64,000 bases of DNA, taken from contig JTDE01022204.1 of assembly GCA_014338405.1 (NCBI GenBank), positions 48,317 to 112,316 of the forward strand, read 5' to 3'. The DNA is from Paragonimus skrjabini miyazakii (Eukaryota > Platyhelminthes > Trematoda > Plagiorchiida > Troglotrematidae). The stretch's first letter is position 1, and the number at the start of each line of letters is the position of its first letter. Under the pieces are notes generated by a model that worked only from the letters and a program-made list of their open reading frames with translations, was not told where the DNA came from and searched no databases. The translations under genes and the position numbers were made by a program. Below are positions 37,117-48,975 of the stretch, one piece after another.

Positions 37117-39274
37117 CTGAATCGGTTTGGATCGCCGTGCAGTTTTAATAGCAACGTTGTCAGAATGGAAAAACAAAAGTTAACAAATTTTAAAACGCCA
37201 GTCGCATTTAACATTTATTTTATCCTCGTATTTAGCAAACCGTGTAGTCTCTAACCTGAAGTTACTTCACTTCTCAGTCGTCTGCCGAAGATGGCAATAT
37301 CGGTTTGTATAGTTAATCGATCCTGGCAACCCTCAGGAAAAACAAAGTGAACAATGTCTTCCTTGTATTATTGTTCATTCTATGTCAGTAAAACATTGAA
37401 CAGTGTCATTTGATGTTATTTCAGATGATAGCCTCCGATTTGTGTACTGGAAGAATGTGCACGTTGATGATCACTTAACTGGGTAGACAGCGTACGCATG
37501 ATAATCAAGGAATGTGAGCGAAATGCTTATCGCGGAAGGTGCAATAGAGGACAATACCTAGGCGAATTTTCTAATTTGCAATGTACATCTTAAGTTATCA
37601 GATAAGACCACTATTAACATGATAATCTGGAAAAGGACGACCCAGACAGACACTCGAATGTTCAGTTAACGCCATCTACATTGCTATGACTCCAAGTGTG
37701 CCGTTCGTGGGGATAACTGTCAACGTAATGGGTCGTCCGTCGGTGACCATGTAACTTTGTGACCAGTACGGCCACAAATGTGCTGGTCGTCTTGAGCTGG
37801 TAGAACATGTGTGCACCTACAGAGAATCGTTGCCATAGAAAGGGCGAGTGTGTTGGGTCAAATTCAGTTGACTCTAGTATGTATTACTCATCGGTATAAA
37901 CGAGCAATTCGCGATGGTTCGGTTAAGCACTCCCTTTCTTCTCAAGACTTTAGGCCACGATGACCTTACTACCTTTCATGTTAACTAGACTTTTGGGTAT
38001 TCTGTTTCCAGGTGATATTTTCCCTGCCCTATATTACTAGCATTTGCACTATAACCCTTTTCAAGACTTTTGTCTTGACTTTCGTCTCTCTTTGCCTTGT
38101 GTCTCTTTTACTTTGCGAAAAGTATTAAGGGATTTTGTTGATACCAACGTTATGTAGGCGCACATTTCACAGTCACATTAACTCTTCCTAAAACGTGGCA
38201 TTAGACTCCAGTTTGCCACTTATCAGAACTCGTCAATCATGCCTATCTCTACTAGAAACTGGATCTTAACCTTGAGATATATTCTGATAGTTACCTTACT
38301 GTCTGTTATGTCACTGACCTCACACTAAGTCCAACACAATTATCATACCTATACTGTCGACCACATTCACTTGTGAGTTGTACTCAGATTGTCCGAGTGT
38401 CGGCCATTCTAGGTTAAACGATTTTCTATCGTTAGTTCCTAGAATTAGGAATCTGACCTTCATTTTGTTCTACCGTTGAGCAAATCATTCGTTTATAATA
38501 GTGCTACACAGAGACATCCAGTTACAAGTCTGTCGGTTTGCTCGCTTCAGGATATGTGATTGAAGCCACTAAGTGTCCAGTTCAACCGGTCTATAAAACT
38601 GCACGATCGCATGTGTAATTTATACTAGATGACTGTCACAGGTCACTCTAGACATTAATACCGTCAATTATGTTTGCATGCATCGCAAATCCTCAAAATA
38701 TCAGCCAACCACTTAGCAACTGAGTGGAGGCTAGTTAACTTCGTTCACTTCCTGTACCAGACGGATCCATGTACTGTCATTCCGCACAAGTCGATCAGTC
38801 CCTATGTTTGTCAGCATACCTATGCATCCATTAGCCATTCGCCTTTGGAGCCTAGAGAAATCCATCCGGTTAATTCAAGTGGACATCGGAATAAATGAAC
38901 ATGACCTCAATACATTTTACGTTAGGAAAGGGATACTGTGATCAAATGGAGTACGTGAAGTATGCACATTTTTTCACCAGTAAACATTTGTATTTCTTTA
39001 GCCCTGCTATGACTGTTCAGAAACTACTGTCCGGCAAATCATTTGGTTCAACATTCTATATGCCAAAGAACTTTGATACTGGTCGAAATGAGTAATAAAT
39101 GCGTAATTAGTAGAAACAAAAATTCTGAATGCACCACGAACGCTGAGTCAGTTATGCGCCGATATCAATTCAAATCACCTCCTTATTATCGTCTAAATCT
39201 CTGGTTGTTTTTCCACATTTCTTCTTTGTATGAACATAATGTAAACAGATGACGGTGGTACACAAGTCGCTCAC
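37117..39274 (-). other. HDHD5 intron (2.2 kb)
   Basis: gtgagc to gattcag. Nothing recognised inside. The pyrimidine-rich tract sits about 45 bases upstream of the acceptor AG. Confidence 0.6.
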
Positions 39275-39317
39275 TTTCAATTCGATCCAAAGGTCTTGGT
39301 TTAGGAGTGACTTTTAT
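39275..39317 (-). CDS. HDHD5: HDHD5-like HAD hydrolase, 43-nt micro-exon
   Basis: Found by requiring the missing phase (in 0, out 1) between the flanking exons. It sits between attatttcag and a good donor gtgagc at 39274. It encodes IKVTPKPRPLDRIE plus one base, which lines up with the vertebrate linker LKTTPLPRNDFPRID between the VDL and LLLGEP segments. Too short to appear as an ORF by itself. Without it the frame between exons 42542-42452 and 37116-36753 does not close. Confidence 0.82.
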
Positions 39318-42300
39318 CTGAAATAATGAGAAAACAATGAATTTTTCACATTTTATACAACATCAACACAAAGTATAAATTCACGCACGCTAGACCTTTC
39401 AATGATTTTTACTCATAGTAACCTTCCAGTGATCAGTTAACAACGGTTGTTTTGCTCGTGTCGCTCATACAGTAATGAGAATGCATATAGACGCATTCTT
39501 ATAAACTAAACTCAAACTAATTTACTAATCTGCGAGGGTGTAGTGACGGTTTATTATCAACGTTTGTTACAACCTTTTGTCAGTTTTAAGCAAGTTTCTG
39601 TTATCACCAACTAACACACTGGCAGTCACTGATGTGTATGCATTGAGATTTCTGTCTCCTGACTGCTCCGTTCAGAATGGGTACCTTGTGTGAAGACGAA
39701 TGTCAAAATATTCTGGCTGGCAACAGGCCACATTGGATTTGCATTCACTTTTACCGATTGTCCGACCTGAGTAGTGTATGGAATTTCTCACCAATATTCT
39801 TACTGAACCGCAGCTGCATAATTCAGGCGATATGTCCAATCGTGTAGATGATGGTCTGAATGAGTGTGACCTCTTGACCTATCCACCAGGCACACCTAAT
39901 TTTACATTCTGGAGAATAGCTGTTGTAAGTCTTCACGAGTCCTCACCTTATACATAGGGATGCACACAAGTCCATGCCGACCAAAACAGCATGCCAATTG
40001 GGTCCCTTTATTGTATTTGGTGGATAATAAGGGGACTAGGTAGAAATATCAGACTGTCTCAGGCTGTCGCAATCGACAAGCATACAGCGTATCGCTGGGG
40101 TAATCTCTGTAGAATACATGTAACATTGCATTTAAAAAGCTGTTGATCATCCAACAAATAACAATGCTGATGAAATGGGCATGAAACCAATAGAACGACT
40201 ACAGATAATGTTTTAAAGGTCATGAAGAATCAGAAACATTTCAGTGTACATGGGAGGTCGCTTGAACGTCAGCTGTTCTGCCAAAATTTACCTCCAAATG
40301 GAACATGATTGGTGGCGAACGTTGACAACAACCACTCTTTTTATTACGCAATCGTTTTCATTAGTCATGATGACGTAGTGTTTGGGACACGTTATTCAAA
40401 TTTAAATACATTACTTTGAAATCTCAGGACACTAGTCAGGGGCAGATTTGATCAAACCTCCGTTCTTTGGGGCATATCTGATTTTTCAGGTTAAAAACAT
40501 GTAATCACAGTATCGCCGAGCTAAGTGTTATGTCTTTTTGGAGGTCCGCTGTGCAAATCAAAGCACTGGGTTGTAGACATATTAATGCAGCCAGAATTCA
40601 CATGTAGTCAAAGTCACTCATTCTACAAACACTGTAGGTGGGCAATTTAAAGGCGAATTTTATGCGACCAGGTTAGTTTTAGGATGTGATACAATCAATC
40701 GCTCTGAATGTCAGTTGTCTTTCACCCTAATGACTCATGTACGGCTTTCGTGTGCTTTTGCACTTTACACAGAGAATATGATATGAAGTCCATCTCATTG
40801 CCTTGCAGTGGATCTTGAATACATCAATACTTCGGAACTCCACCGGTGTCTCGAGTTATTCGCTGAAAACTTACTGACGGCTGAATACTTAAGTTCTCCA
40901 CTGGATATGACCCACTTTCATGATTGGCTAGTGAAACGGCGAGTCTGTCTGCCCATAGTACCATGGCAACGTGAAATCGGACGTGATCATGTGATAGGTC
41001 ATTGTTCAATCCTACGTCGAATAGATTCAAAGATAACCAACCACTTTCAGAAGATTCGAAAGTTGGGCTCCCTGTAAAATTTCACTTGAGACTGCAAAGT
41101 TTCTTCGGACAAAATGGGCGGTTACAAATGGGGTATAATGGTCGGTCTTTTATCGATCGAAATGATCTGTATCAGCAGCTGTATGCTTTGGTTACCCAAA
41201 GGACCGAACAGTTTGTTTTAACTAAGGAGTTTTACTTTCCTCCTCTCTCAAAATCGGATTCGGGAACAGCTCATCTAAGTGGACTCACGGTTTTGCCTTC
41301 ACATGCCCCTGTACAATCAAAGCAAACAAGCAGAATGTAATCTTGTTCCTTGTCTTCAGACCTAGTAGGTTAAAATTACGAACTAAGTTATTGACTCTGT
41401 TTATCCCAAGACCGCTCAGCTTTGTAACTGACTCACCTGATTTGAGAAAGCTTCTTATTCAGATACGAAGTTACCAATCGATTACAATTTGTCCTGAAAT
41501 CATGGACACCAATTCGGTTTCTAGCATATTTCAAATTCCCTAAACTATGTACCAAGCACGTAGAAAATCACACTCAGTGCTCGACAGGGTTGCGTTGCAA
41601 AGGAAGGGTTGAGTAAGGCCAATACCGATTGACGAACGTAGGCAGACAAAGGTATTGTCTCGAATTTAGCTCACAACCAGGATAGCTTATACACTTGAAG
41701 GAGTGAGCCAATATAGGCGTTCCACCGATTTCGGACGCAATGTTCCTATGATCGCAGAATACGTTTGGCCTACGAAGTTGGTTATGCTCAGACATTGAAC
41801 TGCGAACACGGACACTCATTTGTATGGCTGACGTGTATCCACTCACATTGAGCAGCAGTACATTGTCGTTTACTTTAATGACGTCGCCCATAGTGGGCAT
41901 ACACCGTTCCAATGGTCGTTTCTGGTCTCTCGTTTCCCTGTCGCTGAGAACTGTCCTTTAGTTATCTAATGTATGCACCATACTACTCACAAACAAAGCC
42001 GCCTGTTACATAGCAGTGTAACGAAAGAGAGGTCACTAACTTTCTTGAGGTGGAGGAAATCATTGTGGTTTCATATGATGCGGAATGTTCACTTATACTG
42101 ATCTGACTCGATTAAACTACTTGTTGATCGACAGCAGATTCAATACACCGACCTGCAGGTCAGCCAGTTGCCTGCTTCTCTGCTCTGTGTTGTTCACGTG
42201 CTGGTCATAACGCCGGACCTACTCACATTCTTGATCGTCCGCTCAGTTATGGAAATGACTGGTCACAAACGATAACCGAACTGATCGTGATAACAACATT

Positions 42301-42451
42301 GACGGATGAAATGATTGAAGTGATCGGTGTTTGCTGTTTTTATCGCTCACATTGCGGAGACTGTGTAAGCGTTTTCATAATAGATGAGACAGTTGTGCAA
42401 TAAAACAATCTGTCTGTTCCACAGAAATGTAAATTTTCAACTCAAACCTAC
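39318..42451 (-). other. HDHD5 intron (3.1 kb) with possible nested ORF pair
   Basis: gtaggt to atttcag. Contains the plus-strand ORF pair at 40810-41340 described separately; otherwise nothing recognised. Confidence 0.6.
40810..41340 (+). CDS. Possible nested plus-strand gene fragment, two ORFs joinable by a short intron; unrecognised
   Basis: The first frame follows an acceptor-like tccatctcattgccttgcag (ending 40809) and reads DLEYINTSELHRCLELFAEN through MTHFHDWLVKRRVCLPIVPW. Its own stop is at 41075-41077. A second frame overlaps it and includes VGLPVKFHLRLQSFFGQNGR and RSFIDRNDLYQQLYALVTQR, ending TAA at 41338-41340. A 68-base GT-AG interval (40983-41050, gtgatc ... tttcag) would join them in the correct phase. 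Residue composition looks protein-like rather than random, but I recognise no family. The donor is weak, and the fragment lies antisense within an HDHD5 intron. It could be an exon pair, a retrocopy relic or chance. Confidence 0.28.
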
Positions 42452-42542
42452 CACTCTCTTTCGGTTCGCATGATCAACCATATCCAGCAATGGATAAGCC
42501 GCTTTCACATCATCCAGGGACACCGCATTCATAAACCCCAAT
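42452..42542 (-). CDS. HDHD5: HDHD5-like HAD hydrolase, exon with LDMVD segment
   Basis: Acceptor tttcattag, one base completing Glu, then LGFMNAVSLDDVKAAYPLLD and MVDHANRKRV up to donor gtaggt at 42451. It matches ALGFRNVVTVDELRMAFPVLDMVD of the vertebrate protein closely, in the right order between the IGQEN exon and the micro-exon. Phase in 2, out 0. Not seen as a standalone ORF because it is only 91 nt. Confidence 0.92.
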
Positions 42543-44300
42543 CTAATGAAAACAATGAAAAAGAAGAAAAAGGTTTACTAATAGTCACTCAAATTTCTTG
42601 ATGGTAACTGCAACATAGAGAACTTGTTGTCAACACACAATTGTTCGACTACTTTCATGTTTTAAGCACTTGTGTGAACTTACGTGTGCATGGTACAGAT
42701 GATTCCCTATTTCTGTGACTCGTCGATTTTTATAAAGATCGTCATTTTTGGGAGTAAAGTTCAACTGTATGCTTTTGTATGTTCACTGCCCCCTGTCCAT
42801 TATCAGAATCCCTAAGTTCATCAAACCCCAGTAGCTGTATCATGTCGACAAGATGAAAAATTGGCTTGAAATGTACAGCACCAAAATAGTGCGGAGCTGC
42901 AGTAGGTCTAAACATTCCGTACCCTTGTGATGCGGACGACCGGCTGCCGTGTACTGCGACCAACTACGAGACAAGTCAAAGTTATCACCTTTACTTCACA
43001 TGGTGTATTATGGAAGGCTAAAACTTAAGTACCATCACCTGTGAACAAGGCATGAGAATGATCGTTTCATGTGCTTTCAGTATGTTTCATAAGTGCACCT
43101 CACTAACCACTGATATCAAACTTATATTTGTGATCATTAGTAAATTGTCCGGAATGTCTTACCGTGTATGTTTTCTGCTTATGTTCACTTCGCTGATGCA
43201 CCCTCAACTTGGACTAAATATTCTGACCTATTGTTCATAGTTTGTACAGAACACTGTCTTTGTTGGTGACATAAAAATAAGAGTCACAACATGAATCACA
43301 CTACTTCGTTCTCTGGTAAGTTAAAGTCTGTGGATTTAGAGTGATTCAAATCAAAAAAATAATGTCGGCTAAACTGTTTATAGGAGCATACTAAATACAT
43401 TTTGTCACTGCAACGAATTAATCCCGTCTTTCAATACTCATTACCAGTCCTCCCCACAGCCCATATCCGTAATAACTCCGTTTATTTAGATTTGGGACAA
43501 TATATACAGTCATACGCTTACTAAGCAATAGAGCTATGGTTCACTATGTTCATTTAGTTACGAAGAGCAGGTGATTTATTTTTTATAACGAAAATATCGT
43601 TATAGCAGAGTCTATTGCAATGAACGTAAGAACTCACTGAGTATTAGGAAAACAATTTTAGACAAAAGGATCTCTTTTTCATAGAGACAATTCCGGTATG
43701 ATGACACTCGTTATAGCAGCGATATAATATGTATGAAATTTTGCACAAAGTACTTTGCTAAACAAAGTAAGTAATGCTGAAGTCACTTCAGCAACGCAGA
43801 CATTAAATTTATATTGCACCGTCAAGTAACACAGCTAGACATTTCTGTGCGTTTCTCACAAATAAATAAAGAGTGAATTGAGTTTATAACTTTTTCTCCT
43901 CTCATTACATCACTCCTTAATTACTCAATGCAACTGTAGATTCTCAGATGAGATCCTCAGTCGGATATCCTCACTACCATATGTATAACATCCCAACACA
44001 TGCACTCTGTGAAGTATGATCCGGATTCTCATAAAATGGGGCGTACATATTAGGGCACCGTTTTGCTGAAACAGTACTACTGTATTCTACACAACTGGTA
44101 TAACAAATGACAATAAGTGCGTTCACATAAGTATTTACATGTTATTCATCATTCAGAGTTGTTAATTTTCTTCAGAAATGTTTAATTCAAGCGTTTAACA
44201 TATTCGAAAGATTGACTTATGTCACAACAGATGTGGTGATTCATAGAAGAACGATTGTGGTGCATGGCCGGCATCTTGAACTTATTTTTTTTTACAGCGG

Positions 44301-44990
44301 TTGGTGTCGCAAGGAGTAGTGCTGTCACGAGACAGGATGATTTTTCCGGCGATAGAAGTAACGATTCATGACCACCGACTCACACCTAAAAGACTGAAAT
44401 TCGATTCAGACAGAGTGGAAGCGATCTGGAACATGATGTCCTCTGAGGTTGCGAAGGCAGTTTTGCGTCTAAATAGCATGGTCAACTACCTCAGTCGATC
44501 TCCCCAAAGTTGGCTGGTGTAATGCGTCTAATTCGGCAACTTACACACAAAGGAGTCAAATGGATGTGACGTGACATGACGCCCAGCAATCATCGTTTGA
44601 TGCAACAAAAGGGCGACCTTTGACAGCTCTGATGCTAGCATATTACAGTCCTGAGGTTCCACTGGTAACCCACTGTGATATCAGTCAGTCCGACATGGAG
44701 CTGTGTTGCCACAGCGAGGGAGATCGAGTGAACACAGAAGCCGGAGTCATTCGACTGCGGAACAAAAATAGGTGTAAATCGAGGAATAAAATGTAAGCAG
44801 TAACTTCTGTTCCAGAACGTTTAAACATGTACACATTCAGGAGAAAGACAATGGTACACACAGACCACAAACTTCTGATAGCAATAGCGAAGAAGCCACT
44901 GAGTACCGCGTCCCGACAACTACAACGGATGATGATCAGACTACGAAAGTACGACTGCAAGCTAGTATACCATCCCGGAGACTAACTGTA
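44301..44990 (+). pseudogene. Ty3/gypsy RT end and RNase H remnant
   Basis: The RT C-terminal part reads HRLTPKRLKFDSDRVEAI and LNSMVNYLSRSP (44370-44510), a standard gypsy signature. After a shift, LTALMLAYYSPEVPLVTHCD (about 44618-44680) starts the RNase H domain. Following a damaged, shortened segment come HTDHKLLIAIAKKPLSTASR and LQRMMIRLRKYDCKLVYHPG (about 44858-44980), then an in-frame stop before DALSR (about 44997-45012). Confidence 0.8.
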
Positions 44991-45659
44991 AATGACTGAT
45001 GCCCTTTCCCGCGCCTTTTTGAGTTTGAGACTACCGCTTCAATGAAGTACAAAACAGTACCTATGGACAGATGGGTGGAGCTGCGGGACGAGACAGAAGA
45101 GGGTCAAGTAATTAAAAAGGTGATAAAAGATTGCCGGCAGCAGGATAGGAAGAACCTGGCTGAAGGGCTGGTAGTATTTTTCAAAGAAAGCGATCGTTTT
45201 GTTCAAGAAGGAGAAAAGTTTTCAGAAGAGAAAGGATGGTCATTTCGAAAGTATTGCAGCAGAAGTTCATCGAACAGATCCATGTGGTACACCCTATGGT
45301 AAATGTAAAGGGAATGGATTGGATAAACGCATCGATATGAAGTCGACCGGCGATTTACAGAAGGCTACGGTCAATCGCAGTCAAAAACGCGAGCAGACTG
45401 GCATGTCAGCGCGGTGACCAATTAGGATATCACGTTGCCTCATCATCAGATTTTATTACAACGAGCATCGGAGTAAAACAAGTTGTTTGAGTGCGTCACG
45501 CGTTAAAACAAACGAGCTACAAGCGGAGCCGAGTCGATCAATAGAAAAACCAAGACGTCGGCATTAATTGTAATTCTTCATTTTACTGATGCATCTTGTC
45601 TATAAAATAACCAATAGAGACTCAGTGAACTGATATTTACTTCAGGCCATAAGTCCTGT

Positions 45660-45960
45660 TTTTGATTTAGCTTCGAAAGATAGCGGATTTCCAACAGTGA
45701 ACAGCTGTGTCCAGAGAGCAAATGTACTTTACTACTGGCTAGGCATGTCCAACAAGATGAAATATTTCATTACAAAGTGCAAAATTAGCAGAAAGAAATG
45801 ATGTTAGTGAGAGAGGTTCCGCTAAGGCCCTGGCAGCTTATTGCAGCCGATTTATGCATACACTTTGAGAAACAGTACCTGATCACAGTGGACTATTTCT
45901 CAGATTATTTTGAAGTCCACTGGCTAAACAGTACAGCTAATCAGAAATAACACACAAGCT
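45660..45960 (+). pseudogene. Ty3/gypsy integrase remnant
   Basis: YYWLGMSNKMKYFITKCKIS (about 45732-45792) matches the HHCC zinc-binding region just before the integrase core. After a shift, LIAADLCIHFEKQYLITVDY and FSDYFEVHWL (about 45838-45925) match the start of the catalytic core, with the first acidic residue in AADL. The rest of the core is missing: the LTR-proximal sequence follows within about 150 bases. Confidence 0.72.
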
Positions 45961-46073
45961 GCTGCAGGCGGAATTGTGGTCAGTCGGGGCCAATCAATCA
46001 AAAACAGCGATTATCCGCCACATCGGAGTTGTTTTAACAGACGGTGATTAAAACAAGTTGTTTTAACTCCTAT

Positions 46074-46603
46074 TGTGGTGGACTTTTAGGCATGAGGTTG
46101 TAGTATTCCAACTCTCGGCGGAATACCTCAACGCAGTGGGAGGTGTGTTCAAAACCCCACAGCGAGCGGATGGAGGACGGCGTGGGCGACCGGATGAGTC
46201 ATCGCTCGACCGGATCGGACCAACGGCCGAGACTTGGCAGCCAAAATAGGATGGATGACCAAATCGGAGGCGTGATTATTCCAATACTCGCAAGAATATC
46301 TCAACACGGTCGTGGAGTATGGTCAAAGCCCACCTGGGATAGACGGAGGACAACACGAGCGACCGGACGAGCCATCGCTGAACCAAAACGGATCAACGGA
46401 CGAGGAATAGCAGGCGGAAAATCCCCGGAAAGAAGGCGCAGATCACACATATAAACCGGGCAGAAGTGCACACGACGTGTGAGCGGAAATCGGGGTGTGC
46501 TGTGGACTGGAATTGTGATTCAAAATCGCGAGCGCGCGTGTGGCATGGTAACTAGCGTGTTGGACAATAAAGATTGTGCTTTATTGGACGCCTTGTTGCA
46601 ACA
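46074..46603 (+). repeat. 3' LTR of the Ty3/gypsy element
   Basis: About 530 bases, starting TGTGGTGG and ending GCAACA (TG...CA). It contains a promoter-like TATAAA at 46450-46455 and AATAAA at 46566-46571, the normal LTR arrangement. It matches the solo LTRs at 59805-60333 and 26184-26534 over its length. Protein-like frames read in it are shared between copies but are LTR sequence, not genes. Confidence 0.82.
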
Positions 46604-46919
46604 CTATCATATCCAAAAAAACGAGTTGCTTAAGCCAAGATCGGTGACAGTAACAACGAACGGGCCAATTAAAACGCAAAACGGTTGTCACCCACTGGTG
46701 ATCGTAAAAAATGTTGTTTCTGTACAAAGAGAGTACTGTTTTCTAATAAACTGAGATTGACTATTACCGTTTTTCTGATTCTCTCAATTTGGTAGCCCAG
46801 TACGCGCTAGTTTCCGCTTGCGGCTTGGATGTACACACATAATTTCGTCTAACCATATCAATACTTGATACTAACAATTACCGCAGACATGCCAATAAAT
46901 TACTGTTGAATTCGATTAG

Positions 46920-47400
46920 TCCGTGTTTGATAGGTCAGGAAAATTAATCCACATCAATCCGATAAGAAATAATAGCTGACGTTCACTCTTCAAAAATAGA
47001 AAATCATTTTTAAAACAGTTCATTCCCTTTAGAAGTCTGAACAAAACAGTCAGAAAACGAAAACTGGTAGATGCAAGCATTTCGTATTGACTCATCAGTA
47101 CCAAATTTACAATAACATGAAACGGTTTTTTTTTATATCGAACAGATAGGGGGTAGGGTGGATAGTCAATAGGTGGGTCAAGAAAGGTAATTAAGTCCAG
47201 GAAAGGGTCAAGTTTACGAGCAATTGTTTCTGAACACATAGGGTCGGCATCAGTCGATTGATTGCGACAGCCTCAACAAACCGCAAGAATCATGGATTGG
47301 AGTGACGTAATGGGATTCCGAATGATTTTGGTACTGATGAGTCAATACGAAATGCTTGCATCTACCAGTTTTCGTTTTCTGACTGTTTTGTTCAAAAATC
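46920..47400 (-). mobile_element. Penelope-like 3'-end fragment bounded by an inverted repeat
   Basis: About 47010-47310 repeats the 3' part of the fragment at 4.6-4.9 kb in the same orientation: shared blocks include aactggtagatgcaagcat, caattgtttctgaacacat and gattgcgacagcctca. The coding tail (CVQKQL-type end of the GIY-YIG protein) is only a trace. The segment 47038-47106 recurs inverted at 47326-47394. Confidence 0.75.
47038..47394. repeat. Near-perfect inverted repeat within the Penelope fragment
   Basis: Arms 47038-47106 and 47326-47394 (69 bases) are reverse complements with at most one or two mismatches, around a 219-base centre. The left arm is native element sequence (also found at about 4612-4680), so the right arm is the inverted copy. 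Confidence 0.9.
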
Positions 47401-48484
47401 ATTTTTGTTTGCACAAATACTACCTAGATGTTACTCACAGGATAGTAAGACATACAGTTCTGTCCTTCAAAAGAGAGAGCTCAAGGTGGAAAATCTTTAA
47501 GCCCTATTGCTGATAGTATTGAACACAGCGAGAGTAGAATGCAAGTAATCCAAAAGACGAGCACACAACTGTGAACATTGAAACGACTCAACGCAAATTG
47601 GCATTACTAATACTATGTCCAAGCAACTAAGTACAATAAGTACAACATTTCTGTCCATTTGGTCTACCTGATAATAACCATCTCCATGCACAATTTGTTA
47701 AGTCTGGTTCCCTGAGGTTTTCCACTGATTGACCACCTTTTGATAAACTACCCCAAACTTCCAACGTTCTACATTTCAAGAGTGTTATCTCCTCGAACGA
47801 AGTCCACTTACATTTGATGTATGCAACAACCATCAACTATAGAATCGATCATCAAGGTAATAATCAAAATCACTTTCAAAGCAGTCCACACACTTAATCG
47901 CGTTTAACGCTAGAAGACACGTACACACGCTCAAATGCATCCGTTACCGGATAAGCCTATCACAGTGACCAAAGACAGATGTCTGTAAATAGACATACTC
48001 ATGAACGGCTCGCACTGAACGAGCTTCGATTCCACTCACCCTTCATCCTGTTTAAGCTAGGAAGCACGTAATTGGAAGCTTTTGTAACTCAGATGGCCAA
48101 TACTCGTTGACCAGATGATAGGCTACTGGGAGACTTTAGCTGTTACCTCTTCGAAACAAGAGGGACAGGTCGGTTCTAACCTGAAAACAAATATACTGAG
48201 GATATAAGACCAGAAAGGTTTTATTGTAGGAACATTCCTTACTATACTCTATGTCAGATTAGGAAGACAAACCTTGAGTTCAAGTTGGATTGAGAAGCCA
48301 ACAAAAACCACCAGCATGCACCAGTAAAATTTACACACACGCGAAATCGCACACCACCATAACCCAATTGTTTAGAAAAGAATTCGAATGGTTTATCAAG
48401 CTACTAGAGTCGATGGTTGATACGAGTAAAACAAAGATATATATATGCCTGATAGATTTAGCCTACTTGCACCCATCGCACTCA

Positions 48485-48975
48485 CCGTCGCCTCGTTGAC
48501 GGTGCACTGTGAATAAGTTAATGACCTACCAATCCAAAACGGCCAGCACATTTGAGGTCACATTCAATGCGCAGTTGTATTATCATGTCACCACGACCTA
48601 TGTCGCCCATAGTTCGTCTGCAAACGATGCGCCAGATTTTATGACAGCAGCTTTGATTGTCGACCGCGTTCCACCAGGTGGTCAGGCCCAAGGTTGCTAC
48701 CTTCCACAATCTAAGATGGTTGCACAATCTCAAATACTTGCTCGGTTAACATTCCAGTATCGCTTCTAACCACCAGGATTTCGACTATTTGCTTCTAGCC
48801 GCCGCAGAACGGCTGCTTCGAGATCCGTTCATCAGTATTCCGAAGAAGGTGTCTCATACAACAGAGTTGGTTGGACATCATCACACACATAGAGTGTGCG
48901 TGTATGCGTCGTCGTAATTTGACACGACCGGTACGCGGTTATGGGAGGACTTACGCGTATTCATCACGATTTTAA
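48485..48975 (-). mobile_element. 5'-truncated copy of the 7.6-10.7 kb LINE (3' end only)
   Basis: Matches 7570-8070 in the same orientation: gacggtgcactgtgaataag (cf. gacggtgcactatgagtacg), aaacggccagc, atgtcaccacgacctat, accaccaggatttcg and gcg.attttaaacattgca. It retains a trace of the C-terminal finger, CAGRFGLVGH. Truncation at the 5' side is normal for LINEs. Confidence 0.75.

Larger units (their letters stand above)
44283..46603 (+). mobile_element. Degenerate Ty3/gypsy LTR retrotransposon with 3' LTR, 5'-truncated
   Basis: Fragments of the pol order RT, RNase H and integrase are followed by an LTR (46074-46603). There is no gag, protease or 5' LTR. Multiple stops, frameshifts and deletions make it inactive. 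A non-pol stretch at about 45420-45640 may be a secondary insertion or divergent sequence. Confidence 0.78.

Noticed and set aside
37085..37145. Extension of the HDHD5 exon upstream (TAIQTDSVIILLGEP)
   Set aside because: No AG acceptor exists there except the one at 37118-37117, and the micro-exon at 39275-39317 closes the frame.
46143..46754. 103- and 91-codon ORFs resembling frames on the minus strand at 59801-60159
   Set aside because: The similarity is due to shared LTR sequence; these are not protein genes.
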